This document shows positions 1 to 9,084 of a DNA stretch of 53,749 bases, piece by piece; the first letter of the stretch is position 1, and every line of letters begins with the position of its first letter. The position numbers and the translations under genes are program-made. The notes under the pieces are model-generated. The model made no database searches and was not told where the DNA came from. It was given only the letters and a program-made list of their open reading frames with translations. Source of the DNA: Chitinophagales bacterium. GTDB lineage: Bacteria > Bacteroidota > Bacteroidia > Chitinophagales > Chitinophagaceae. Where the stretch lies: NCBI GenBank assembly GCA_030832085.1, contig JAURJU010000101.1:1-53749 (forward strand), read 5' to 3'.

Positions 1-146
<146 letters not shown>

Positions 147-159
147 TTAAAATTTTGCG

Positions 160-167
160 CAAAGCTA
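160..167 (-). promoter_or_regulatory. Possible -7 promoter element for ahcY
   Basis: On the minus strand these bases read TAGCTTTG, a match to the Bacteroidota -7 consensus TAnnTTTG, 20 bases before the ahcY start. No convincing TTG -33 element is visible at the usual 17-23 base distance, so this rests on one half-site only. Confidence 0.4.
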
Positions 168-191
168 GCTTTAATTGGGTAAATAGTCTAA

Positions 192-707
192 TTAGAGCGG
201 ATTTTTCATGAGGTCCAGCAACATGATATGGTCATCCAGAACATGACCGTGTTCTATGATGGTAACAATGTCCTGTTCAATGGTAAAGCCCATGCGCTTG
301 TAAAAGCCAACTGCGGGGTTCCTTTTGTGCACATTGAGCTCCAGCTCCTTGCACCCCAAGGGCATTGCCTCTTTGGCAATGAATTTCAGGATGGCCCTTC
401 CGATTCCCATTCCGTGTAACTCAGGCTGCAAGTAAAGTTTGTGTACCCTGAACCTGATGGGCTCACCTGCTATTTTTTCTGAATAGGACGCGTAGCCAAC
501 TTGTTCATTGTTCCATTCCACCAAAACAAACTGATGTCCCAGATTTTTCATTTGTCCTGTCAATCCATCCTTGCTGTACCATGTTGATAGCATGAATTCA
601 ATTTGCGCCATGGGAACAATGGAAGGATATACCTTTTTCCAAATTTCATCACTCAACCTTTGTATCGTCGATATTGACTCAAGTGAAACTTTAGTTATAT
701 TAATCAT
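192..707 (-). CDS. GNAT family N-acetyltransferase
   Basis: About 171 residues of a single GNAT fold, the usual length. The acetyl-CoA-binding motif A is visible as LHGMGIGRAIL around residues 95-105, preceded by the hydrophobic strand KLYLQP and followed by the GFYKRMGFT strand typical of motif B. It should transfer an acetyl group from acetyl-CoA to an amine in the cytosol; the substrate is not predictable. An ATG at 705-707 is preferred over the TTG one codon upstream. The start overlaps the last 8 bases of the PrsW-type gene, so the two are probably translationally coupled and co-transcribed. Confidence 0.85.
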   Translation of the reverse strand: MINITKVSLESISTIQRLSDEIWKKVYPSIVPMAQIEFMLSTWYSKDGLTGQMKNLGHQFVLVEWNNEQVGYASYSEKIAGEPIRFRVHKLYLQPELHGMGIGRAILKFIAKEAMPLGCKELELNVHKRNPAVGFYKRMGFTIEQDIVTIIEHGHVLDDHIMLLDLMKNPL

Positions 708-1425
708 CAATTTGATTTACAATATTTAATTTTGATTTATTTAGATGTTCTCTGATGGCTTTTTTGGACAGAAACAGGCCGGTGGACAATGATGCCAATG
801 CCCCCAGGAACAATAAGAGGCCTGTGTTGTCTGGATTGGTTTTGTGATGGTCTTGCAGGAAAAGAAAGAAATCATAGCTGCCATGAAAGACTATTGCCCA
901 AAATATGGCTGAAATCAGTAAAAACTGTTCTTTTTGGGGTGAAAATCGTGCTTTTCCCATGAAATATCCCATGATAATGGCAAAAGTTGCATGTGCTGGT
1001 ACGGCAAGAAAAAGCCTCAATATGCCTGTCATCATACCGTATTCACTGACATATGATATGTTTTCTACCGTTGCAAAGCCCATGCCCACCATTACCGCAT
1101 AGACAATCCCATCGAAGGGTTCGTCAAAGGCAGGTTTTCTATAGGCATACCACCTGAGCATGAAGAATTTGGACAGCTCCTCTGGAAGTGCTACAAATAG
1201 ATAGGCGTTTATGGCTATCCCTCCAATGGTCTTGAAAAGCAGGGGAAAGGCGGTCGTGATCTTTGCCGCAAGGGTTTCCAGTCCCAATGCAACCAGGATG
1301 CTCGCCATTCCGAGTGCAAAACTGATGATAAGGTGTCTTTTGGGTTCTTTGTTGTACTCATCCTTGAAAATAATATACGCCGAAATTGCCACCCCAGGGG
1401 CAATGGCCAAAATAAGCCAGTTCAT
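700..1425 (-). CDS. PrsW-family intramembrane metalloprotease
   Basis: A 241-residue polytopic membrane protein with about seven hydrophobic segments. It has the conserved PrsW-family features: the motif ALPEELSKF (EExxK), then FDGIVYAVMVGMGFATVEN, then two membrane histidines (PAHATF and VFHGSYDF) that could complete the metal site. Family members are site-1-like intramembrane proteases; Bacillus PrsW cleaves an anti-sigma factor. No anti-sigma factor or sigma factor lies nearby, so the substrate is unknown. The downstream GNAT gene overlaps its stop codon. It starts at the ATG at 1423-1425. Confidence 0.85.
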   Translation of the reverse strand: MNWLILAIAPGVAISAYIIFKDEYNKEPKRHLIISFALGMASILVALGLETLAAKITTAFPLLFKTIGGIAINAYLFVALPEELSKFFMLRWYAYRKPAFDEPFDGIVYAVMVGMGFATVENISYVSEYGMMTGILRLFLAVPAHATFAIIMGYFMGKARFSPQKEQFLLISAIFWAIVFHGSYDFFLFLQDHHKTNPDNTGLLLFLGALASLSTGLFLSKKAIREHLNKSKLNIVNQIDD

Positions 1426-1594
1426 GCAATGGTTTTAATAAAGTTAAAAACTTATTGCCAACAGCACCAGAATCTTCTATAATTTAGTTTATAAGATGGA
1501 CCCAATGATTTTACAGTTAATCATATTTTCATAATGGATGAATATATTTATTTGTTGTAAATTAATTTTATAAAAAATTTAATATCAAATATTT

Positions 1595-4384
1595 ATGAAT
1601 TATATCTTAAAATTTACTTTGCTTATAATTTTAATGATTCATGGATCATTTTCAATCTATGGACAGCGATTTGGGGGCAACCCTTCCGCTCTCAAATGGA
1701 AGAAAATGGGTGGGGATGCTGTTGATGTTTTATTTCCGGCCGGAACCGAATTTGCAGCCAATCGGGTCAATGGGATTACTGGGTATTTAGAAAAAATGGC
1801 CTCTCCTAAGCTGGGAAATGCCACCAGGAGAATCCCCATTGTACTGCAAACCTTGCCTACAATTTCAAATGCCTATGTAGGACTTGCTCCCTGGAGAAGT
1901 GAGTTTTTTCTTTATCCGCCTCAAAATGCTTTGACCCTGGGTTCAACGGGTTGGCTGGATAACTTAAGTGTCCATGAGTACAGACATGTTCACCAATATG
2001 CCAATTTTAGAAAGGGTGTTTCAAAATTTGCATATTGGGTTGCAGGTGAGGAAGGCCAGGCCTTGGCCAATGCTGCTTCCATTCCGGATTGGTTTTTTGA
2101 GGGGGATGCTGTCTATGCTGAAACAAAATACCTCTCCCAGGGTCGGGGCGTTTTGCCGTCGTTTTATGATCCTTTTCGCAGCCTTTGGCAGTCAAACCAG
2201 CAATACCGCTATCAAAAGCTTCGCAGCGGTTCATTGAAGGACATGGTCCCCAACCATTATGAACTTGGTTATTTTTTGGTTTCCTATGGATACGATGCAT
2301 ACGGAGAACAATTTTGGGCCAAGGTTACCGATGATGCTGCCCGTTTCAGGGGACTGTTCTATCCCTTTCAGGCAGCCATAAAAAAACATGCCGGCATTCC
2401 TTTTCGGGAGTTTGTTTCGCGTTCACTTCAATTCTATAGGGCAAAAATGACCTTGGAGGATGTAGATTCATCATTAAGGCCAATCAATCAAATCGATTTC
2501 AAAAGGGTGGTTGATCATCATTTCCCTCTTTGGGTTGGCGGTGATTCTGTTTTGGCCCTCAGAAAACCCTATCACCGGTTGCCACATTGGGTAGTTTTTG
2601 ACAAAGGGAAGTCCTTTTCTTTAGGAATCAAAAGTATCGGCCCGGATGATTATTTTACATACAAGCGTGGCAACATCGTGTACAGTGCAATCAGTTATGA
2701 TCCAAGATGGCAGTGGAAAGAATTCAGTGATATCGTCCTTTTCAACATTTATGATCGAACAGAAAGGAGGTTGACAAAGGGCAAGCGGTATGTTTCAGCA
2801 GACATGTCCAATGATGGTCAAAAGTTGATTGCCGTAGAAGTAAAAGCGGGTGGGCAGACCGATCTGGATTTGATCGATCAGTCGACAGGAAAGGTCTTGC
2901 GAAAGTTTACAAATGTACCTGATTTATACTTTAGTTATCCTGTGTTTAGTAGTTCAGATTCATTGATATATGTAATTTCAAGAAAGTCAAATGGAACATC
3001 TGCAGTTTTGAAGCTGGATCCATCATCTGGCATATTTTCAATGGTTTTGCCCTATGTCAATACACCCATTTCTTTCCTGAGGGCCAGGGGAAACAAGCTG
3101 CTTTTTACGGTTTCCCAGGGTTCAAGCAATCAATTTTGGGAGCATGACCTGGTCACGGGGAAGTCGGGTTTATTGGCTTCAGGATCCACCGGTACTTATG
3201 CTGGGGATGTCCATCTGGATGGAAAGCAGGTTGTATTCAGCAGGCCAACTGCGGAGGGTGAGCAAGTATATACGACCACATATCATTCCGTTGAATCCGA
3301 AATTGGGGCATTGAAAAAGACATCGGCCGCTGGAGCCCTCTCGAACTTGGAACCAGTTTCCAACAGCGTTACGGACTATAAAAGATCAAGCCATCTGATC
3401 AATGTTCACTCATGGAGACCATTTTATGAGCAGCCAGAATGGAGTTTTACACTGTATGGCCAAAACCTGCTCAATACGATGGAATCTTCTTTTGAATACG
3501 CCTACAATGAAAACGAAGGGTCGCAAAGGCTTGGCGCCAACTTGGCATATGGTGGACTTTATCCTTGGGTCACTGGAGGTACAAATTATACCATTGATCG
3601 CACATTCAAAGACAGCAGCCGGCAAATCAATTGGAACGAATGGAATGGAAACCTTGGGGTAAGGCTTCCGCTAAATTTCAGTTCCGGTAAGCTGTATAAG
3701 AACCTCGACCTGTCGGCTAAAATATATGCAGTTTCAATTGATTATGAGCAAAATAGAAATGTTAATCTACATAATAAGTTTATTCAATATGTGCAACAAC
3801 AAGTCATTTGGTCAGTACAAACACAGCAGGCCGTACAGCACATTTATCCCCGTTTTGCCTTTGTGACAAGACTTCAGAACCGGTTTGCGGTGGGCAATTC
3901 CAGGGCGCATCAATTCTATTCAGGCACCCAGTTGTATTTGCCGGGTATTGGCAGGAATCACTCCTTCGTTTTGGGGTTCAATTATCAAAGAAGGGACACC
4001 CTGAGGCAATATTCCTTTTCCAATGGATTTGCCATGGCCCGGGGATACGAAGCCTTAGACTACCCCCGCATGTGGAGAATGTCTTTCAATTACCACATGC
4101 CTTTGTTGTATCCGGACTTTGGTGTGGCCAATATCGTGTACTTTCTCAGGGTAAGGAGCAACTTCTTTTATGATGACATGCATCTTAAAAGCCTGAGAAC
4201 CAATAGGATAATCAATCTCCGAAGCATTGGAGCAGAAATCTATTTTGATACCAAATGGTGGAACCAGCAACATGTGACCTTTGGCATACGATACAGCAGG
4301 TTGCTGGATGCAAAATTGTTCGTGAAGCCCCCCAATGTAAACCGATGGGAATTCATCCTGCCTGTAAATTTGCTGTCCAATTAG
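1595..4384 (+). CDS. Exported HExxH metalloprotease-like protein with TolB-like propeller and C-terminal outer-membrane barrel region
   Basis: A 929-residue protein with a cleavable signal peptide (hydrophobic core, then a likely cut after IYGQ). Residues about 30-270 resemble peptidase MA-like gluzincins: HEYRH at 127-131 matches HExxH, and E169 in WFFEGDAVYAE is in the right place for the third zinc ligand. Residues about 290-600 are a string of beta-strand repeats resembling a TolB-type propeller (for example SADMSNDGQKLIAVE). The last 300 residues alternate aromatic and polar residues like outer-membrane beta-strands. I infer a surface or periplasmic peptidase tethered to the outer membrane; substrate unknown. 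Its stop codon overlaps, tail to tail, the end of the next gene. The 168 bases upstream are AT-rich and hold nothing I recognise. Confidence 0.7.
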   Translation: MNYILKFTLLIILMIHGSFSIYGQRFGGNPSALKWKKMGGDAVDVLFPAGTEFAANRVNGITGYLEKMASPKLGNATRRIPIVLQTLPTISNAYVGLAPWRSEFFLYPPQNALTLGSTGWLDNLSVHEYRHVHQYANFRKGVSKFAYWVAGEEGQALANAASIPDWFFEGDAVYAETKYLSQGRGVLPSFYDPFRSLWQSNQQYRYQKLRSGSLKDMVPNHYELGYFLVSYGYDAYGEQFWAKVTDDAARFRGLFYPFQAAIKKHAGIPFREFVSRSLQFYRAKMTLEDVDSSLRPINQIDFKRVVDHHFPLWVGGDSVLALRKPYHRLPHWVVFDKGKSFSLGIKSIGPDDYFTYKRGNIVYSAISYDPRWQWKEFSDIVLFNIYDRTERRLTKGKRYVSADMSNDGQKLIAVEVKAGGQTDLDLIDQSTGKVLRKFTNVPDLYFSYPVFSSSDSLIYVISRKSNGTSAVLKLDPSSGIFSMVLPYVNTPISFLRARGNKLLFTVSQGSSNQFWEHDLVTGKSGLLASGSTGTYAGDVHLDGKQVVFSRPTAEGEQVYTTTYHSVESEIGALKKTSAAGALSNLEPVSNSVTDYKRSSHLINVHSWRPFYEQPEWSFTLYGQNLLNTMESSFEYAYNENEGSQRLGANLAYGGLYPWVTGGTNYTIDRTFKDSSRQINWNEWNGNLGVRLPLNFSSGKLYKNLDLSAKIYAVSIDYEQNRNVNLHNKFIQYVQQQVIWSVQTQQAVQHIYPRFAFVTRLQNRFAVGNSRAHQFYSGTQLYLPGIGRNHSFVLGFNYQRRDTLRQYSFSNGFAMARGYEALDYPRMWRMSFNYHMPLLYPDFGVANIVYFLRVRSNFFYDDMHLKSLRTNRIINLRSIGAEIYFDTKWWNQQHVTFGIRYSRLLDAKLFVKPPNVNRWEFILPVNLLSN

Positions 4385-6840
4385 AATTCAACAATAAATC
4401 CAAAGCTGGGTGTTGAAAAAGCATCACTGTTTTCCAGCAGCAGGGGCACGGCATTGCTGCCGTCGATCCTGATGGGCTTACCATCCGTGGTAGCAAAACC
4501 TGCAGTTCCATTTCTTTTGAACGTGTATTGTGCTGCACCAGGAGTTTTTGCCACATACCAATTGGTCACATCAAGATAAAGGTCAAGCGTAAACTTGTTG
4601 AAATTCCACTTTTTATCAATCCTGACATCACTTGCATGAAAGGCATCCAGGCGGAGGGAGTTGTATTTACCATTGTCAAGTATGCCTGTTCCTTGCGTAA
4701 GGTAATTTAAACGGGAAGCGGTCATGTCAAACGGCGTATAGGGGGCGGCGCCCTGGTACCTGAATTTTAAGCCAAGTTCCCAGTTTCTTTTGAACTTGTA
4801 GCCCCAAGTCAGGCTGACCAGGTGACGGTTGTCCCAGCTGGCAGGCACATATTTCCCCTTCAGGTCCGTGAATGTTGAGTGGTAAAAAGTATAGCTGAGG
4901 ATCCCGAAGAAGCGCTTTGTGAGCTTTTTCTGGGCCAGGAATTCAATTCCATAGGCCTTGCCCTTTCCGCCCTGGCTGACGGGTTCATTTCCGATGCTGC
5001 CAAATTCAGTACCCTTGTTGGCAAGGCTCACACCATCCAGCAAACTGATGGGGTAATTGGAGTACCCTTTGTAAAATCCTTCCAGCGTAAAGCGGAGAGA
5101 ACTGTTGGGCATGTGCTCAATTCCTGCAACATAATGGGTACTGGTGATGTATTTTCCGGGGTTTGAATAGATGGGGGACGAAATGGTTGAAGGCGATGCA
5201 TTGAAATATGCCAGTTGGGTATAGGCTGGAAGCTTGTGGTATTGGCCTATGCTGGCATTCAGGTTGGTTTTGCTGGTGGCCGCATAGCTGAAGGCGAGGC
5301 GGGGGGAGAACTGCTTGAATGGATTGGCCTCGCTGTTGCCCAAGGAGTTTCCGTCAATGCGGGTTCCCAGGCTGATGGCCATTCTTTCGTTCATGACTTT
5401 TTTACTCAGTTGAATGAATGCGCCATATTTAAGGAAGTCAACCTTGTTGGCACTGCTGATGGTCACCGCTGGCTGAATGATGGTGCCTGCTGTATTTTTA
5501 ACCGCTTTTCTATAAACATTGAAATAGCTGTTGTCAAAATCAACATACTGTGCACTGGCGCCATAACTGAGCTTTACCCCATTGACTAAAGTACTGGCAT
5601 CGAAACGGAGCTTGTTTTCGGTTTCGGTACTGTTGGTCATCAGTGTTCTTGTGGCGTCAGTTGGATTGTCATTGTCCTCGTATTTGTCAGCCTGGTTATT
5701 CAGTGTATTTCTGCTTAAGGCAATATTCCAATATCCATTGGAAATCAGCTTTTTAAGGCTTGCTCCAATTGTATAATTCCATTGGTTGATCATGGGATTG
5801 GAATTGATGACATAGAGTTTTTCGTCGCTGGCCTCCTTGGGCGCAGCAAACTTGAACTCATCTATGGCACCAATGCCCATGAAGCTCAGGGTTGTTTTGT
5901 CGTTGATTCTGGTGGTTGTTTTGAATTGGTAATCCCAATAGTTGGGCCTGATGGGGAGGTCGATGGCCTCAAAAAGGAGCTGCAGGTAGCTTCTTCTGAC
6001 CGACGCAAGGTAGGTTGTCTTTTTGGACAGCGGTCCATCAAGGGTTATGGCCAATTCTGTTGCACTGAGGATGACGTTTCCCTGGGTTTTGTAATTGTTG
6101 CCTGACTTCTGTTTGAACTGCAGCACACTGCTGAGGGCATTGTCATATCGTGCGTCAAATGCACTGGTATTCATTTTTACTTCTTCAATGAAGTTGGCAT
6201 TGAGTATGCCTTGTGGACCGCCTCCGCTTCCCTGAGTGCCAAAATGGTTGATGACCGGAATTTCAATGCCATCGAGGTAATAAACGTTTTCACTGGGTGC
6301 TCCTCCTCGAATGATGATATCGTTCCTGAATCCACCTCCACCAATGCCGCCTCCGACACCGGGGAGTGATTGGATTACTTTGCTGATGTCGAAGTTTCCT
6401 CCCGGGTTTCTCTTGATTTCTTCAGTGGTCATCCGCTGAACGCTCAGGGGGGATTCAAGACTGGTGGCTTTTGCCGAATTTCTTTTGTTCAGGATGACAA
6501 TCTCATCCAGTTTTTTGGCGTCAGGTTCCAATTCTATCGTCAAAGTGGTTTCATTGCCTGATGTAAGAACAACATTGTTGAGGGTTTTTTCAAGGTAGGT
6601 AATCCTTGTGACCTTGAAATTATAGGTACCCGGGGATCCGGTTATCCTGAAAAACCCTGCTGAGTCAGTGCTGACACCCTTTCCGGTTGGCAGGATTTCA
6701 ATGCTTACACCCGCCAATGGTTTTTGCGTATTCTTGTCTATAACATATCCGCTGATGCGTGCTTGTGGGATATTTTGTGCTTTCAGTACAGCATTGATGA
6801 ATAGCGTGAGGCTGAGAACGAAAAGGAATTTGAAGTTCAT
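4381..6840 (-). CDS. TonB-dependent receptor with CarboxypepD_reg-like N-terminal domain
   Basis: An 819-residue outer-membrane receptor. The start is taken as the ATG at 6838-6840, which gives a clean signal peptide (MNFKFLFVLSLTLFINAVLKAQ); the longer reading adds 11 residues that do not resemble a leader. Residues about 25-110 form the CarboxypepD_reg-like beta-sandwich (ISGYVIDKNTQKPLAGVSIE), followed by the plug (QSLPGVGG, RGGAPSENVYYLDGIEIP) and a 22-strand-type barrel ending in the aromatic FGFIVEF. It should import a ligand using TonB energy. There is no SusD partner and no hydrolase next to it, so it is not a classical polysaccharide-utilisation receptor; the ligand is unknown. Confidence 0.88.
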   Translation of the reverse strand: MNFKFLFVLSLTLFINAVLKAQNIPQARISGYVIDKNTQKPLAGVSIEILPTGKGVSTDSAGFFRITGSPGTYNFKVTRITYLEKTLNNVVLTSGNETTLTIELEPDAKKLDEIVILNKRNSAKATSLESPLSVQRMTTEEIKRNPGGNFDISKVIQSLPGVGGGIGGGGFRNDIIIRGGAPSENVYYLDGIEIPVINHFGTQGSGGGPQGILNANFIEEVKMNTSAFDARYDNALSSVLQFKQKSGNNYKTQGNVILSATELAITLDGPLSKKTTYLASVRRSYLQLLFEAIDLPIRPNYWDYQFKTTTRINDKTTLSFMGIGAIDEFKFAAPKEASDEKLYVINSNPMINQWNYTIGASLKKLISNGYWNIALSRNTLNNQADKYEDNDNPTDATRTLMTNSTETENKLRFDASTLVNGVKLSYGASAQYVDFDNSYFNVYRKAVKNTAGTIIQPAVTISSANKVDFLKYGAFIQLSKKVMNERMAISLGTRIDGNSLGNSEANPFKQFSPRLAFSYAATSKTNLNASIGQYHKLPAYTQLAYFNASPSTISSPIYSNPGKYITSTHYVAGIEHMPNSSLRFTLEGFYKGYSNYPISLLDGVSLANKGTEFGSIGNEPVSQGGKGKAYGIEFLAQKKLTKRFFGILSYTFYHSTFTDLKGKYVPASWDNRHLVSLTWGYKFKRNWELGLKFRYQGAAPYTPFDMTASRLNYLTQGTGILDNGKYNSLRLDAFHASDVRIDKKWNFNKFTLDLYLDVTNWYVAKTPGAAQYTFKRNGTAGFATTDGKPIRIDGSNAVPLLLENSDAFSTPSFGFIVEF

Positions 6841-7003
6841 TTTATGTATTGATGGTCCTAAAAACAAAACCATTGTTCAGTAATATGGTTCATTTTGTAG
6901 CAGATATTCTCAACAAAATGTAAAATGAGCAACACTTCAATGCTGGTGCAGATCTTTTCAAAAAAAGTTGTTGCCTGAAACCATGATAAATTGATGAATT
7001 TAT

Positions 7004-7034
7004 TTTGAATCAAGAAATATGATGTCTATATTTG
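7004..7034 (+). promoter_or_regulatory. Bacteroidota-type promoter of tRNA-Val(TAC)
   Basis: A TTTG at 7004-7007 and TATATTTG at 7027-7034 are separated by 19 bases. This matches the Bacteroidota primary sigma consensus (TTTG, about 19 bases, TAnnTTTG). The tRNA begins 11 bases after the -7 box, so transcription would start just upstream of the mature 5' end. Confidence 0.75.
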
Positions 7035-7044
7035 CAACCCGTCA

Positions 7045-7119
7045 GGGAGTTTAGCTCAGCTGGTTTAGAGCATCTGCCTTACAAGCAGAGGGTCGGCGGT
7101 TCGATCCCGTCAACTCCCA
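7045..7119 (+). tRNA. tRNA-Val (anticodon TAC)
   Basis: The 75-base cloverleaf has acceptor arm GGGAGTT paired with AACTCCC, D-arm GCTC/GAGC, an anticodon arm with loop CTTACAA giving anticodon TAC, and a T-arm with GGTTCGATCC. Anticodon UAC reads GUA/GUG valine codons. CCA is not encoded, as is common in this phylum. A promoter lies directly upstream and a strong palindromic terminator starts 4 bases downstream, so it is a single-gene transcription unit. Confidence 0.95.
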
Positions 7120-7123
7120 CACC

Positions 7124-7159
7124 AATAAAAAAGGGTTACAATTGTAACCCTTTTTTATT
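7124..7159. terminator. Perfect 36-bp palindrome, bidirectional terminator
   Basis: The two 18-base halves are exact inverse complements, centred between 7141 and 7142, with a GGGTTACAA/TTGTAACCC core flanked by A-tracts on the left and T-tracts on the right. Read in either direction it is a stem followed by a U-run, so it can end both the tRNA-Val transcript and the long minus-strand operon. Its right end overlaps the first base of the DUF1080 stop codon. Confidence 0.85.
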
Positions 7160-7866
7160 TACTTGATTTTCTTGAGGTAGATATTTCGGTATTCCACTTT
7201 CATTTTTGCCATCACATGCACCTGAAGACCAATCAGGCCATTAAACTTGCGTTTTACAGGGTCTTCATCAGTGGTTTCGCTCATCAGCACACCATTGATA
7301 TAATGGCGAAGGTGATTGCCTTTTGCAATGATATGGATCTCATTCCAATCGTCCTGCTTGATCTTGGCTTTTAAATCATCAGTATTGCCAAGGCTGCCGG
7401 TTATTGTTGGTTTTTGCCCCTCTTTCAACACAGACTGTTCTCCACGCATGGCCAGAAAGCCACGACCACGCTCCTCATAGTTTTGACCAGTGTATCGATT
7501 GGCACCATCAATATCAGCCTGGTATCCCTTGAGGGCGAAGGCCAGGTTTTCCACTTTTTCGCTGCGGTATTGCACTCCGCTGTTTCCTTCAGGACTGATG
7601 CGGTACTCCGCCTTGAATTCAAAATTTTCAGGGATATTGCCCCGGTAAATCATGAAGGTATTTGTCTTAAGGGGTTTTTCCTTGGATACTACTCCAACAA
7701 GACTTCCGTCAACAATACTCCAATGGGAGGTATCTCCTTCCCAGTTTTTAAAGGTTTTACCATTGAAAATCTTCCTGAAACCAAGATTGTTTTGTGCGTC
7801 AGCAACAAACGACAGCATGCTCAGGAACATTGAAAACAGAATCGGTATCTGACAGCGGGTATTCAT
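7159..7866 (-). CDS. DUF1080 (3-keto-disaccharide hydrolase family) protein, exported
   Basis: A 235-residue protein with a signal peptide ending near FVADAQ, then one DUF1080 jelly-roll domain: GFRKIFNGKTFKNWEGD at the start, FKAEYRISPEGNSGVQYRS in the middle, and GLIGLQVH near the end, all family signatures. Characterised members hydrolyse or eliminate 3-keto-glycosides. The start is the ATG at 7864-7866 because AAAGGAG lies just upstream (7871-7877); the longer ORF would bury this site. It is the last gene of cluster A, and its export places the presumed glycoside cleavage in the periplasm. Confidence 0.88.
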   Translation of the reverse strand: MNTRCQIPILFSMFLSMLSFVADAQNNLGFRKIFNGKTFKNWEGDTSHWSIVDGSLVGVVSKEKPLKTNTFMIYRGNIPENFEFKAEYRISPEGNSGVQYRSEKVENLAFALKGYQADIDGANRYTGQNYEERGRGFLAMRGEQSVLKEGQKPTITGSLGNTDDLKAKIKQDDWNEIHIIAKGNHLRHYINGVLMSETTDEDPVKRKFNGLIGLQVHVMAKMKVEYRNIYLKKIK

Positions 7867-7870
7867 GGAA

Positions 7871-7877
7871 CTCCTTT
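7871..7877 (-). promoter_or_regulatory. Ribosome binding site that fixes the DUF1080 start
   Basis: On the minus strand these bases read AAAGGAG, four bases before the ATG at 7864-7866. Clear Shine-Dalgarno sequences are uncommon in this window, so this one is good support for the shorter start. Confidence 0.6.
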
Positions 7878-7907
7878 GAAATTGATGTAAAATTGGTTTT
7901 TGACAGT

Positions 7908-9050
7908 TTAGCAAGTTTTCCAGCTACGGGTTGCGGCGGAGTCCAGCACGGCCTGGCAAACCTTTTGTGTTTCCAAGGCTTCCTTGAAAGTAGGTGAGCA
8001 GGGCTTTCCAGTTTCAAGACTTTGGAGAAAATCAGCCACCTGGTGTACAAATGAGTGTTCATATCCAATGCCAAGACCCGGTACCCACCATTTGTTCATG
8101 TAGGGCTGTTCACCATCGGTGACATGGATGGAACGCCATCCCCTGAGGTTGGATTCGTCACCGTTGTCAAAATATTCCAATCGGTTCAAATCATGAAGAT
8201 CCCAGCGTATGGATGCGTTTGCACCGTTGATTTCAAATGTGTACAGTGCTTTGTGTCCACGGGCATAGCGCGTCGATTCGAAAAGGCCGAGCGATCCATT
8301 GTTGAATTTGCAAAAGAAAGAACAGGCATCATCGATGTGCACTTGCTCCACTTTTCCTGTCAGCTGGTGCATGCGTTCCTTGACGAATGTTTCAGTCATT
8401 CCAGAAACTTCTTTGATGCCACCATTGAGCCAGATTGCAGTATCAACGCAGTGGGAGAGGAGGTCCCCAACAACCCCTGATCCGGCAACGGCGGCATCCA
8501 TGCGCCACAAAGCTTCTCCACCCTGGGGCAGGTTTTCGTTTATGGTCCAATCTTGTAAAAAGTTTGCACGGTAATGGTAGATCTTGCCCAGCTTTCCAGA
8601 CTCAATGATGTTTTTGGCAAGTGTAACAGCAGGAATTCTCCTGTAATTGTACCACACAGTGTTCTTTACTCCTGCTGCCTCAATGGCATCCACCATCACT
8701 TTGGACTCTTCAAGATTCCTCGCCAATGGCTTCTCACAAAGGATCATCTTTCCTGCCTTTGCAGCTGCGATGGCAATCTCGGCATGGGTATCATTGGGCG
8801 TGCAGATATCCACTGCATCAATATCGTCCCTTTCAATCAGCTTCCTCCAATCGGTTTCAGTGCTTTCAAATCCCCATTGTTCTGCAAACGCTTTCAATTT
8901 GGTTTCGTTGCGAAAACAAACCGCTTTCAATACAGGAGTGTATTCCAACCCTGGAAAGAAGTTGCGTATCCTGTTGTATCCGTTGGAATGGGTTCTTCCC
9001 ATGAATCCACCTCCAATCAATCCGATATTCAGTGTCTTTTTTGTTGACAT
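7908..9050 (-). CDS. Gfo/Idh/MocA family NAD(P)-dependent sugar oxidoreductase
   Basis: A 380-residue cytosolic enzyme without a signal peptide. The N-terminal Rossmann fold shows [16 protein letters not shown] (residues about 10-25), [16 protein letters not shown], and the family hallmark CEKPLARN (lysine of EKP). The C-terminal domain has [16 protein letters not shown], the usual DxxxHxxD-type catalytic segment. Such enzymes oxidise or reduce sugars, cyclitols or their 3-keto forms with bound or free NAD(P). In cluster A it lies between two TIM-barrel isomerases and DUF1080, the arrangement seen in 3-keto-glycoside loci. The exact substrate cannot be read from sequence. Confidence 0.9.
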   Translation of the reverse strand: MSTKKTLNIGLIGGGFMGRTHSNGYNRIRNFFPGLEYTPVLKAVCFRNETKLKAFAEQWGFESTETDWRKLIERDDIDAVDICTPNDTHAEIAIAAAKAGKMILCEKPLARNLEESKVMVDAIEAAGVKNTVWYNYRRIPAVTLAKNIIESGKLGKIYHYRANFLQDWTINENLPQGGEALWRMDAAVAGSGVVGDLLSHCVDTAIWLNGGIKEVSGMTETFVKERMHQLTGKVEQVHIDDACSFFCKFNNGSLGLFESTRYARGHKALYTFEINGANASIRWDLHDLNRLEYFDNGDESNLRGWRSIHVTDGEQPYMNKWWVPGLGIGYEHSFVHQVADFLQSLETGKPCSPTFKEALETQKVCQAVLDSAATRSWKTC

Positions 9051-9084
9051 CGTATAATGTATTTAAGGTTTAAAATTGGTTTTG

